From the NCBI RefSeq assembly GCF_013265555.1, contig NZ_CP041345.1, positions 434,001-498,000 on the forward strand: DNA of 64,000 bases. The letters run 5' to 3'. The translations under genes and the position numbers were made by a program. The stretch comes from Tenuifilum thalassicum (GTDB lineage: Bacteria; Bacteroidota; Bacteroidia; Bacteroidales; Tenuifilaceae). Shown here piece by piece: positions 42,201 through 50,191 of this stretch. The stretch's first letter is position 1, and each line of letters opens with the position of its first letter. The notes below the pieces were generated by a model, which worked only from the letters and a program-made list of their open reading frames with translations, was not told where the DNA came from and ran no database searches.

Positions 42201-42514
42201 GGTTCTCCTCCTGAAGCTGATACCACGTAAATATCAAAATTACCATATCGATTCGAAGCAAAGGCTATATGGCTACCATCGGGAGACCATACTGGCATGT
42301 AATCGTAGGCTGGGTTTGATGTTAGCTGTATGGCCTCACCGCCTTTTGAAGGAACCTTATAGATATCGCCTTTGTAACAAAAGGCAATAAATTCACCATT
42401 GGGTGATATGGCTGGATAGCGCATCCATAATGGTGCATTATCAGATTTTACATTCGATAAACTTACAAAAATCATTATGGTTGCAGCAGCTAGTTTTAAA
42501 ATGAACTTCTTCAT
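39248..42514 (-). CDS. Tricorn-like S41 protease with N-terminal PD40 beta-propeller
   Basis: A protein of 1088 aa with a signal peptide (MKKFILKLAAATIMIFVSLS). Residues about 30-600 form propeller blades with repeated SPDG and PVWSPDGSHIAFASN-type motifs (PD40/WD40-like). A Lys/Glu-rich linker (about 570-610) is followed by a second set of strands, then a tricorn core: a GSHTG motif (the tricorn Ser-His pair), a PDZ-like segment (about 830-900, GIRIAEVIENSPL) and an S41 peptidase domain with the likely nucleophile Ser994 in EGNYSDAHGF and Glu1051 in EYLENHQLYPD. Probably a periplasmic peptidase that finishes degradation of peptides. It stands alone. Confidence 0.92.
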   Translation of the reverse strand: MKKFILKLAAATIMIFVSLSNVKSDNAPLWMRYPAISPNGEFIAFCYKGDIYKVPSKGGEAIQLTSNPAYDYMPVWSPDGSHIAFASNRYGNFDIYVVSASGGEPQRLTYHSANEIPSCFSPDGKEVIFSANIQDSHLNVLFPSRILGELYSVPITGGEINQILTTPAEYVNFSPDGNFLAYTDRKGYEDIWRKHHKSSVTRDIWIYNIKEKTHKKITNFEGEDRNAVFSPDGKTLYYLTEQTGSFNIASMPISGDGESKILSNFDKHPVRFLSVDNKGTLCFHYNGGIYTMLPGESPSKVNITIRADRSEPEYVNKTINNGATEISISPKGKELALIIRGDIYVTSTDYSTTKRITNTPEQERSVSFSPDGKKLIYAAERNGSWNIYQTSIVSEEEPNFTLSTLLKEELIVDIPEEAFQPAYSPDGKEVAFLKERTTLCVKNLETGKIRTILDGKYNYSYRDGDQWYQWSPDGKWFAVNFMEVPSWPNSDVALVKADGSGEFFNLTPSGYEDNSPKWAMNGNAIIWFNDQMGMRSHGSWGSEFDVYAIFLNQKTFEEFKLPKIEWEILKEKEKEEQKSNEKEKEKSKKAKRKNLNTNNKSTKPIEIDFDGIEERKVRLTINSSNLSDAILTPDGDKLYYLSKFEKGYDLWVNELKDNKTKLLVKIDGDAGYMQMDKDQKYIYLLSDGKPMKINISNNKLTTIKFSADQTINPQGEREYLFEHMWRQVSKKFYDTALHGTDWEFYKKEYKRFLPHINNNFDFSEMMSELLGELNGSHTGCRYYYRSDNADQTASLGIFIDFNYKGKGIRIAEVIENSPLISSKFEIKAGCIIEKIDGNEILTNSDYFRALNRKKGKQTLVEIFNPATGKRWSQIVKPISLNEESNLLYKNWVKKRAADVERLSNGRIGYVHVKGMNSESFRKVYADLLGKYRDKEAVIVDTRFNGGGWLHDDLATLLSGKRYVDYVPRGQYIGSEPISKWYKPSIVLVSEGNYSDAHGFPFVYKTLKIGKLVGMPVPGTMTAVWWERLIDPSLVFGIPQMGVKALNGEYLENHQLYPDIQVSISPEDAATGIDTQIKAAVEELLKQLK

Positions 42515-42595
42515 AGCATATCATTTTCTTATTTGAGGTATTATCACCGAATTAGTTTAATGGTTCAAGAAAAATAATTACCAGTCAATAATAAT

Positions 42596-42603
42596 TATCT
42601 TTG
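42596..42603 (+). promoter_or_regulatory. -7 box (TATCTTTG) for mfd
   Basis: Exact TAnnTTTG 13 bp before the TTG start of mfd. A start near 42610 leaves a leader of only about 7 bases. Confidence 0.5.
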
Positions 42604-42616
42604 CAAAAAATTTGTT

Positions 42617-45600
42617 TTGAGTAAAGTTAGTATTTTAAATGAATTTCTCGAAGAGTTAGGTAGTTTACCAGAAATCCAAGAGCTGATTTCTGACAAATCT
42701 ATATTTGTCAAAGGCATAGCTGGATCCTCATTTGCGTTTACTATAGCGTCAATTTTTGGTAGAAGTAGTAGTCCAAATATTATTGTTCTTAACGATAAGG
42801 AAGAAGCAGCTTATCTGTTTTCTGACATCAACCTACTACTTGGGGGTGAAAATGTTTATTTTTTCCCCTCGTCATATAAGCGTTCAGTTAAATACCAGCA
42901 AGTACTTCCCGAGGCGCTAATTCAACGCACCGATGTCTATAACCTGATTCGTCAAATGGGAGAGGGGAAGCTCCTTAAATCTGTTATTGTAACCTATACT
43001 GATGCCCTCTTTGAAAAAATACCAACGCATGAAACACTAAAGGAGAACACCTTGGTAATAACAAAAGGGGAACGAATTTCTACAGAATTCATCACCGAGG
43101 TGCTCTTTGAGTATGGGTTTGAACGAACCGATTTTGTTTATGAACCAGGCCAGTTTGCAATAAGGGGAAGCATTGTCGATATTTTTTCATTCTCATCATC
43201 GGTACCTTACAGAATTGACTTCTTCGGAGAAGAAGTTGAATCTATCAGAACTTTTGATGTTGAGGATCAGCTATCAAAAGAGATATTAGAATCAGCCTCA
43301 ATCATTCCTAATGTTCAAGAAAATAGTTCAGAAGACAAACGATTATTGACTAATGAGCTTCCTGCTAGCTCAATGGTTTGGATTAAAAGCCCTGAGCTTG
43401 TTCTCGAGAGGCTAAAGGAACTCCATGAAGCAATAAAAGAACTTCCATCAAATGAGAGTGCTAGCTTTGCATCACCTTCTGAAATTTTTGAATCGTTTAA
43501 TCAGCATATAATTCGATATTTTGGATTAGGCTCGCCAAGTAAAAGTATAAAGACCATAGAGTTTAATACATCGCCACAGCCTGCCTTTTCTAAGAATTTT
43601 GAGCTTCTAGCTGATGATATAGAGCAAAAGAACCTGAATGGCTACAGAGTATTATTGCTTTCTGAAAACACAGCCCAGCTAGATAGGCTTCAAAAGATAC
43701 TCTCAAACATAAAGCCCGATTTACATTACGACACTATAGGCCAAAGTATAACCGAGGGTTTTATTGACCATACTTTAAGGGTTTGTTTATACACCGATCA
43801 CCAAATATTTGACCGGTACCATAAGTACAAACTTAAACATGAGTTTACCAATAAAGATGCTATTTCCATGCAGGAGTTGGTAAACCTTCAACCTGGCGAT
43901 TATGTGGTTCATATCGATCATGGAATAGGTAAGTTTGGAGGTTTAGTAAAGACCGAAGTAAATGGAAAGATTCAAGAAGCCATTAGGCTGATATACAAGG
44001 ATAATGATACATTACTGGTCAATATTCACAATCTTCATAAAATTTCAAAGTACAGGGGGAAAGATGCAGAGCCACCAAAAGTTTATAAGCTAGGAACTGG
44101 AGCGTGGCAAAAACTTAAGCAACGAACCAAGGCTAAGATTAAGGATATAGCTAAGGATTTGATTGCGCTATATGCTAAGCGAAAGGCTCAAAAGGGATTT
44201 GCTTTTTCGGCCGACACCTATTTGCAGCAAGAACTTGAAGCCTCCTTTATTTATGAAGATACTCCCGATCAGCTAAAAGCTACTCAGGCTGTGAAACAGG
44301 ATATGGAAGATGAACGTCCTATGGATCGGCTTGTTTGTGGTGATGTGGGGTTTGGAAAGACCGAAGTGGCCATTAGAGCTGCGTTTAAGGCAGTTACCGA
44401 TAGTAAACAAGTGGCAGTTTTGGTCCCAACTACTATTCTTGCATTGCAACATTACAGGACCTTTTCTTCGAGGTTAAAGGATTTTCCGTGTGCAGTTGAG
44501 TTTATAAGTAGAATGAAAACAGCCTCACAGCAAAGGCAGATTAGGGAAAAACTTAGAGAGGGGAAAATTGACATTCTCATTGGAACTCACTCAATACTCA
44601 AGGAGGCCTCTAATTTTAAAGATTTAGGCCTACTGATTATCGACGAAGAGCAAAAATTTGGCGTAGCGGCAAAAGAAAAAATCCGGCAGTTTAAGTTAAA
44701 TGTTGATACGCTTACTCTTACTGCTACTCCCATTCCGCGTACGCTACAGTTTTCGTTATTGGGTGCTAGGGACCTATCAATAATTAACACTCCACCACCT
44801 AATAGGTATCCCATTCAAACGGAACTACATGTTTTTAACACCTCAATCATAAAGGAAGCGATTGAATATGAGGTTTCACGTGGTGGCCAAGTGTTTTTTG
44901 TTCATAACAGGGTGCAAAATATTCAAGAAGTGCAGAACATGCTACATAAGATTGTTCCAAAGATAAGAACAACTGTAGCACATGGACAGATGGAACCCGC
45001 GAAGCTTGAGAAAATAATGGTTGACTTTATTAACGGCGATTATGATGTTTTAATCTCAACAGCGATAATTGAAGCAGGACTGGATATCCCGAACGCAAAC
45101 ACAATTATTATTAATAACGCCCACATGTTTGGGCTGAGCGATTTGCATCAGCTAAGAGGTAGGGTTGGCCGTTCGAATAAAAAAGCTTTTTGCTACCTGC
45201 TTTCGCAGCCACTAGAAACTTTAACGCCAGAAGCACGAAGGAGGCTGAAAGCCATTGAGGAATTCTCGGAGCTTGGTAGTGGATTTAGTATTGCCATGCA
45301 GGATTTAGACATAAGGGGTGCGGGAAATCTACTTGGAGCAGAGCAAAGTGGTTTTATCTCTGAAATAGGTTATGAAACCTATCAGCGAATTCTTGATGAG
45401 GCTATTGAAGAACTTAAAGTAACCGAATTTAAAGAACTCTTCGCATCAAACGAGAAATCGACAAAATCCGATAAATGGGTTGGCAGTAACATAGAATGCC
45501 AGGTTGAAACCGATTTGGAAGTGTTAATTCCTGATTCCTATGTTTCAAATACTGCGGAACGAATTAGGCTATACCGCGAACTCGATAACATGAAAGATGA

Positions 45601-45952
45601 AACGGAGCTTGAACGTTTTAAAGGTGAGCTTATCGATAGGTTTGGTCAAATTCCAAAACCACTTAATGAGTTGATGAGTGTTGTGAAACTAAGATGGGTA
45701 GCAGTAAGGCTGGGCATTGAAAGGTTAATTCTAAAAAACGGGAAAGTTCATGCATATTTTATTTCAAACCAGCTATCACCTTTTTATCGTTCTGCTATTT
45801 TTGAAAGAATAATTCAATATATTTTAAAAAACTCATCGAGTTTTACAATGAAAGAGGGAAACGAAAAGTTAGTTCTTACTATCAAGGATATTAGTGAGGT
45901 TAATGATGCCATTCAGGTTTTTCAAAAGATGTACGAAAACGTAGTTGATTAA
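42617..45952 (+). CDS. mfd: Transcription-repair coupling factor Mfd
   Basis: A protein of 1111 aa. UvrB-like N-terminal domains (about 1-340, EPGQFAIRGSIVDIFSFSS) are followed by the RNA polymerase interaction domain (about 420-490, LQPGDYVVHIDHGIGKFGG) and the SF2 translocase (about 530-870), with Walker A GDVGFGKTEVAIRAA, IIDEEQKFGV, TATPIPRTL and LRGRVGRSNKKAFCY; the TRCF C-terminal domain spans about 960-1060. Mfd removes RNA polymerase stalled at lesions and recruits UvrA. The only sensible start is a TTG at 42617; no ATG occurs in the first 200 codons that would keep the N-terminal domain. It is followed 10 bp later by coaX. Confidence 0.95.
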   Translation: MSKVSILNEFLEELGSLPEIQELISDKSIFVKGIAGSSFAFTIASIFGRSSSPNIIVLNDKEEAAYLFSDINLLLGGENVYFFPSSYKRSVKYQQVLPEALIQRTDVYNLIRQMGEGKLLKSVIVTYTDALFEKIPTHETLKENTLVITKGERISTEFITEVLFEYGFERTDFVYEPGQFAIRGSIVDIFSFSSSVPYRIDFFGEEVESIRTFDVEDQLSKEILESASIIPNVQENSSEDKRLLTNELPASSMVWIKSPELVLERLKELHEAIKELPSNESASFASPSEIFESFNQHIIRYFGLGSPSKSIKTIEFNTSPQPAFSKNFELLADDIEQKNLNGYRVLLLSENTAQLDRLQKILSNIKPDLHYDTIGQSITEGFIDHTLRVCLYTDHQIFDRYHKYKLKHEFTNKDAISMQELVNLQPGDYVVHIDHGIGKFGGLVKTEVNGKIQEAIRLIYKDNDTLLVNIHNLHKISKYRGKDAEPPKVYKLGTGAWQKLKQRTKAKIKDIAKDLIALYAKRKAQKGFAFSADTYLQQELEASFIYEDTPDQLKATQAVKQDMEDERPMDRLVCGDVGFGKTEVAIRAAFKAVTDSKQVAVLVPTTILALQHYRTFSSRLKDFPCAVEFISRMKTASQQRQIREKLREGKIDILIGTHSILKEASNFKDLGLLIIDEEQKFGVAAKEKIRQFKLNVDTLTLTATPIPRTLQFSLLGARDLSIINTPPPNRYPIQTELHVFNTSIIKEAIEYEVSRGGQVFFVHNRVQNIQEVQNMLHKIVPKIRTTVAHGQMEPAKLEKIMVDFINGDYDVLISTAIIEAGLDIPNANTIIINNAHMFGLSDLHQLRGRVGRSNKKAFCYLLSQPLETLTPEARRRLKAIEEFSELGSGFSIAMQDLDIRGAGNLLGAEQSGFISEIGYETYQRILDEAIEELKVTEFKELFASNEKSTKSDKWVGSNIECQVETDLEVLIPDSYVSNTAERIRLYRELDNMKDETELERFKGELIDRFGQIPKPLNELMSVVKLRWVAVRLGIERLILKNGKVHAYFISNQLSPFYRSAIFERIIQYILKNSSSFTMKEGNEKLVLTIKDISEVNDAIQVFQKMYENVVD

Positions 45953-45962
45953 ATTAAAGTTT

Positions 45963-46694
45963 ATGAACCTAGTAATAGACATTGGGAATACGTTTACCAA
46001 AGTTGCTGTTGCAAATGGCCAGGATGTAAAGTATTTTCAAAACACTTTGGAAATAGAGATTGATGAGCTGGATAGGATAATTAAAGAGTTTCAACCTAAT
46101 AATTGTATTGTATCGGCAGTAGGGAAGATACCAGTTAATACATTGATGTGGCTTAAACAAAATATTAATGTACATGTAGCTGGGATAAATACTAAAATAC
46201 CAATTGAAAATAAATACTCTACACCAGAAACATTAGGATTTGACAGGCTGGCTCTAGCAGTTGGCGCTGCCACGCTCTTTCCTAATAAAAATGTATTAGT
46301 TATTGATGCAGGTACAGCAATTACCTACGATTTCGTAACCAAAAGTGGCGTTTATCTTGGAGGAGCCATCTCACCTGGGTTGCAAATGCGATTTAAGGCT
46401 TTACACAATTTTACAGCAAAGCTTCCATTAATTGAAAAAGTAGAAAAAACAGAAATAATAGGGACTACTACACAAACTTGTGTGAGCTCGGGTGTGGTGA
46501 ATGGCGCACTCTTTGAAATTGATGGGTATATACACCAAATTAGCTCTATTTATGATGATTGTGTCGTGGTTTTAACAGGAGGTGATTCAAATTTCTTGGC
46601 TAATAACTTAAAAAATAGCATATTTGTGAACCAATATTTATTGATTATAGGTTTAAACAGAATACTTGACTTCAATGTACAGAATAGCATTTAA
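45963..46694 (+). CDS. coaX: Type III pantothenate kinase
   Basis: A protein of 243 aa from ATG 45963 (a TTG at 45945 inside mfd is ignored). The phosphate-binding N-terminus is MNLVIDIGNTFTKVAV (Asp6). PETLGFDRLALAVGA (G-x-D-R, pantothenate site), VIDAGTAITYDF and YLGGAISPGLQMR are the other ASKHA motifs of CoaX. It makes 4'-phosphopantothenate, the first step to CoA. The last 20 bp overlap the start of the next gene, an outer-membrane protein, so the two are probably coupled. Confidence 0.93.
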   Translation: MNLVIDIGNTFTKVAVANGQDVKYFQNTLEIEIDELDRIIKEFQPNNCIVSAVGKIPVNTLMWLKQNINVHVAGINTKIPIENKYSTPETLGFDRLALAVGAATLFPNKNVLVIDAGTAITYDFVTKSGVYLGGAISPGLQMRFKALHNFTAKLPLIEKVEKTEIIGTTTQTCVSSGVVNGALFEIDGYIHQISSIYDDCVVVLTGGDSNFLANNLKNSIFVNQYLLIIGLNRILDFNVQNSI

Positions 46695-47976
46695 AAGCAT
46701 TTTAGCATCTTTGGGATTAACATTGTTTACATTCTACGGCTTTTCCCAAAGCCTAAATACCTATTCGCCATATTCTCGATATGGTATAGGCGTGCTTAGC
46801 CAACCTGGCTTTAGCCAAAACAGAGCGTTAGCAGGAATATCACAAGCCTACAGGAGTGAGACGGTAATAAACTTTAACAACCCGGCATCATATTCACAGC
46901 GCGATAGCATGTCGTTTCTTTTTGATTTTGGAATAGAAACAAATACAAGTAGTTTTAACGGATACGACCAATATCTAAACTCTCAAAGAACCAGTAATTC
47001 TGCTGGTGGAATTCATCACATAGCTTTCTCTTTCCCAATTTCAAGAAGAATCGGTTTTTCTGCTGGTGTAACCCCTTATAGTTTTGTTGGATATAAATTA
47101 ATTCGTTTTGAAACAGATCCGATTACATTAAGCACAATTGGAAGAATAAAGTATACTCATACTGGGCGAGGTGGGATAAACCAGGCATTTGCTGGGTTTG
47201 GTATTAGCCCGTTAAAAAATCTTTCGTTTGGGTTTAACTTCCTGTACTATTTCGGAAGTCTAGATTACAATAACGATATCCAATTCCCAATTACCTTTAC
47301 ATCTTATTCCGATAGCTATTCAAGAACAAGCTATCAGGTTCATGATTTCAATTTCAATCTTGGAATGCAATACGTAGCCTACTTTGATAAAGAGGAGAAT
47401 ACTAACATAACCCTTGGAGCAACCTACCAGTTTGGTAAAAAACTATCAACTACTCAAAAGTGGTTCACTACAATCGAAGGCAATTTTGTTGATTCTCTTT
47501 TCCCTCATCCTGACTATGAATCCTACATCGATTTTCCTTGGAGTATAAATACTGGAATTGCCTTTACTTTTAAGGACAAGTTGACAGTGTTAGGTGAGTA
47601 CTACATGCAAGATTGGACAAAAACAACGCCATTTAATTCAGATTCACCCTTAGCCAAGATGGAATCAATTCGTATTGGAATTGAATATACGCCTAATCGT
47701 AGAGACTTGAAAAAATATTTTAATAAAGTAAACTATAGGTTAGGTTTTTATTCAAACAAATCGAACCTAGTAGTCGCTGGAAATCAAATAAACGACTTTG
47801 GCATAACATTTGGAGCAGGTTTACCGTTAAAGGGGAAAACAAAAGTTAACTTATCGTTTGAAATTGGTTGGAGAGGAACAAATGAGAATTACCTAATTAA
47901 AGAAAACTATGGGGCATTAAATCTAAGCTTTACATTTTACGATTACCCATGGTTCTTTAAACGAAAGTATAACTAG
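46675..47976 (+). CDS. Outer-membrane barrel protein (FadL/OmpP1-like)
   Basis: A protein of 433 aa from ATG 46675, inside the end of coaX; the frame extends to a TTG at 46666. The signal peptide (MYRIAFKSILASLGLTLFTF, cleaved after GFSQ) is followed by SLNTYSPYSRYGIGVL, RALAGISQAYRSETVINFNN and PASYSQRDSMSFLFDFGIET, a pattern common in Bacteroidetes OmpP1/FadL-like proteins. The rest is amphipathic strands ending NLSFTFYDYPWFFKRKYN. It may be a porin for hydrophobic compounds or an assembly protein; the substrate is unknown. It lies between coaX and the TPR-lptC pair. Confidence 0.8.
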   Translation: MYRIAFKSILASLGLTLFTFYGFSQSLNTYSPYSRYGIGVLSQPGFSQNRALAGISQAYRSETVINFNNPASYSQRDSMSFLFDFGIETNTSSFNGYDQYLNSQRTSNSAGGIHHIAFSFPISRRIGFSAGVTPYSFVGYKLIRFETDPITLSTIGRIKYTHTGRGGINQAFAGFGISPLKNLSFGFNFLYYFGSLDYNNDIQFPITFTSYSDSYSRTSYQVHDFNFNLGMQYVAYFDKEENTNITLGATYQFGKKLSTTQKWFTTIEGNFVDSLFPHPDYESYIDFPWSINTGIAFTFKDKLTVLGEYYMQDWTKTTPFNSDSPLAKMESIRIGIEYTPNRRDLKKYFNKVNYRLGFYSNKSNLVVAGNQINDFGITFGAGLPLKGKTKVNLSFEIGWRGTNENYLIKENYGALNLSFTFYDYPWFFKRKYN

Positions 47977-48003
47977 TTAATCAATAATAAAAAACCAGAA
48001 GCC

Positions 48004-49338
48004 ATGAAATTTAGAAGTTACTTTAAGTTATTGGGAGGTGCATTAGCTGTTTTGATCGGTATTAATGCCTCTGCGCAATCATACTTACAAAATCCCAAGT
48101 ATGGGCCTGATGAGGAAACAAGGAAAGAGTGTGCAAAAAACCTTTCTCTCTATTCAACATTCTATAAGCAAAAGAATTATAAAGATGCTTATAAGCCTTG
48201 GAGACAAGTTATTAAGCTTTGTCCTGCAGCAAGCAAGAACTCGTACATTCGAGGAGCAAATATTTTGAAATGGCGCTTTCAACAGGAAGCCGACCCCAAC
48301 AAGAAAAATGAAATCGTTGACTCTTTAATGATGCTTTACGATTTACGCATCGAGAACTTTGACATGAAGGGTATGGTGCTTGGGATGAAAGCAGAGGACC
48401 TTTATATGCTAGCACCAGAGCGTTACGAGGAGGCTTTTAATATTGCTAAAGAAGCACTAAGTATTAGTCAGTCAAAAACTAAACCATCGGTGTTCTTTAC
48501 TTACATGTCGTTGGTTAAAGCCATGTATGATAATAAGAAACTTACAGCTGACCAAGTTATTGAATTGTATTCACAGCTTAGCGATTTAATTGAAGCCCAA
48601 ATAGCAGCAAAACCTTCTGATGTTATTAGTCAGGTTAAAGATGGAGTAGATGGCATATTTGCAAATATGGGTGTTGCCAATTGCGATAATATTGTTGCTT
48701 TGTTTGAGCCACGTTTTAACTCAAACCCCGATGATTTAGGGCTAAGCAAAAAGATACGTTCACTTATGTCGGCTAACAAGTGCTTGTCTCATCCTCTTTA
48801 TTTAAATGCTAGCATGAAAGTGTTTGAAAAGGAGCCAAGTGCCGATTTAGCTTTGGATATTGCTAGGTTACAGTATGAGGCAAAAAATCCTAAGCTTGCT
48901 GAAAAGTATTATAATGAGGCTGTTAACCTTGAGTCGAACGTTGAGCAGCGTGCAAACATATACTACGAGTTAGCCCTATTAACTTTTACTGAGTTGAAAA
49001 ATCTTCCTAAAGCTCGTGAAATTGCATTAAAAGCAATTGCTGAGAATCCCAATATGGGTAAAGCATATAAGCTTATAGGTGATATGTATGCAAGCGAGCG
49101 TAACTGTGGAAGCAACGATTTTGAAAAGAAAACAGTTTATTGGGCTGCTGTTGACAAGTACTACAAGGCTAAACAGGTTGATTCTGAACTCGCTGATGCA
49201 ATGGATAACCTAATTAACACTTATAGCCAATACTTCCCTTCTAAAGAAGATATTTTCTTCTACGATTTTAAAGAAGGAGACTCTTATACCGTAGGTTGTT
49301 GGATTAACGAACGTACCACAATTAGAGCACGTAGGTAG
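48004..49338 (+). CDS. Secreted TPR-like protein
   Basis: A protein of 444 aa with a signal peptide (MKFRSYFKLLGGALAVLIGI, cleaved after SAQ). The mature part is helical with TPR-type units, for example LSLYSTFYKQKNYKDAYKPW, LDIARLQYEAKNPKLAEKYY, YYELALLTFTELKNLPKARE and AIAENPNMGKAYKLIGDMYA. It ends basic (NERTTIRARR). The next gene, lptC, begins on the base after its stop codon, so the two are translationally close. It may help assemble the outer membrane together with LptC, which is an inference from position. Confidence 0.85.
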   Translation: MKFRSYFKLLGGALAVLIGINASAQSYLQNPKYGPDEETRKECAKNLSLYSTFYKQKNYKDAYKPWRQVIKLCPAASKNSYIRGANILKWRFQQEADPNKKNEIVDSLMMLYDLRIENFDMKGMVLGMKAEDLYMLAPERYEEAFNIAKEALSISQSKTKPSVFFTYMSLVKAMYDNKKLTADQVIELYSQLSDLIEAQIAAKPSDVISQVKDGVDGIFANMGVANCDNIVALFEPRFNSNPDDLGLSKKIRSLMSANKCLSHPLYLNASMKVFEKEPSADLALDIARLQYEAKNPKLAEKYYNEAVNLESNVEQRANIYYELALLTFTELKNLPKAREIALKAIAENPNMGKAYKLIGDMYASERNCGSNDFEKKTVYWAAVDKYYKAKQVDSELADAMDNLINTYSQYFPSKEDIFFYDFKEGDSYTVGCWINERTTIRARR

Positions 49339-49911
49339 ATGTTGGTTACTACTGAATGGAAACTAAAGAATATGTTAGTAGTCCTCACTTTAGTGGGGAC
49401 TACTGCTCTTTTGGTAGCCTGTAAGACCAATAAAGAAGCTGTAATTTACTTTTCTGATATTAAGAAAACTCCTGGAGTAACTGTTTATAACTCAGAGGTA
49501 ACATACACCGAGCAGGGGCGTCTCTTACTTAAGGTTCTTGCACCTGAAACAATCTACTATCAGTTTGCCGAAGAGCCGTATACTGAGTTTCCAAAAGGCA
49601 TTACCGTTTACACTTACGATAAGGAGTTGAATAAAGAGTCGAGCCTTACAGCAAACTATGCAATCTACTACGAGAAAAAAATGCTTTGGCAAGCAAAAAA
49701 TAATGTTATTGCAAAAAACCGAAAGGGCGAAGAACTTTATACCGAGGAATTGTATTGGGATCAGAAAAAGCACATTATATATTCCGATGTCAATGTAAAA
49801 ATAAATGGAATTAATGGTGTGGTTTATGGTAAGGGAATGATTGCCGATGAGAATTTTGAAAATTGGGAGGTCAAGAACCCATACAGCGGGGAGTTTGAGT
49901 TTGAACAGTAG
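49339..49911 (+). CDS. lptC: LPS export periplasmic protein LptC, lipoprotein type
   Basis: A protein of 190 aa. The signal ends in TTALLVAC (lipoprotein Cys), with basic residues before it if ATG 49339 is used; ATG 49372 is a shorter alternative. The mature part has the LptC pattern: VTVYNSEVTYTEQGRLLLKV, PYTEFPKGITVYTYDKE, SLTANYAIYYEKKMLWQAKN and YSDVNVKING with GVVYGKGMIADENFENWE, repeated edge strands of a beta-jellyroll. LptC passes lipopolysaccharide from the LptBFG transporter to the periplasmic bridge. In E. coli it has a membrane helix; a lipid anchor is usual in Bacteroidetes. Confidence 0.9.
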   Translation: MLVTTEWKLKNMLVVLTLVGTTALLVACKTNKEAVIYFSDIKKTPGVTVYNSEVTYTEQGRLLLKVLAPETIYYQFAEEPYTEFPKGITVYTYDKELNKESSLTANYAIYYEKKMLWQAKNNVIAKNRKGEELYTEELYWDQKKHIIYSDVNVKINGINGVVYGKGMIADENFENWEVKNPYSGEFEFEQ

Positions 49912-49997
49912 TATGAATTATTATATTTACATGGATTGCATTGTCTTGCAATCCTTTTTTTGTACCTTTAGCTTTAGAAAATAAAAAGTTAGCTTTC

Positions 49998-50188
49998 ATG
50001 AAAAATATAGCATATATTCTTGAACTTATTTGGTTAGCCTTAGCAATCTTTTGTTTAGCTACTGGAGTTTGGGCTACCCTTAAGACAGGATTCAGATCAG
50101 CTATGTATTTTTTATATTTTCAGTTGTCGCTTTTTTGATGTATTTACTTCGAAGAAGTAAAAGAAAGAAACTTGAGAATCAGAATTAA
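49998..50188 (+). CDS. Small membrane protein, full length only with a -1 frame change
   Basis: In the zero frame (ATG 49998 to TGA at 50136) the product is 46 aa: one membrane helix (IAYILELIWLALAIFCLATG) then an abrupt end in LYFQLSLF. Reading on in the -1 frame from 50114 gives a second hydrophobic helix and a basic tail (IFSVVAFLMYLLRRSKRKKL) that stops at 50188, 3 bp before the next gene. The join lies in a run of six T in T-TTT-TTA (50108-50114), a classical -1 slippery heptamer. The joined 63-aa protein has two membrane helices and a normal positive-inside tail. Either real frameshifting, a recent mutation or a one-base error in the T run would explain this. Confidence 0.65.
50108..50114 (+). 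other. T-TTT-TTA slippery heptamer
   Basis: In phase with the zero frame (TA-T TTT TTA), identical in form to the HIV-1 type -1 frameshift site. A -1 slip here joins the two halves of the membrane protein exactly. I see no strong stem-loop just downstream and no clear Shine-Dalgarno-like stimulator upstream. Confidence 0.55.
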
Positions 50189-50191
50189 AAA

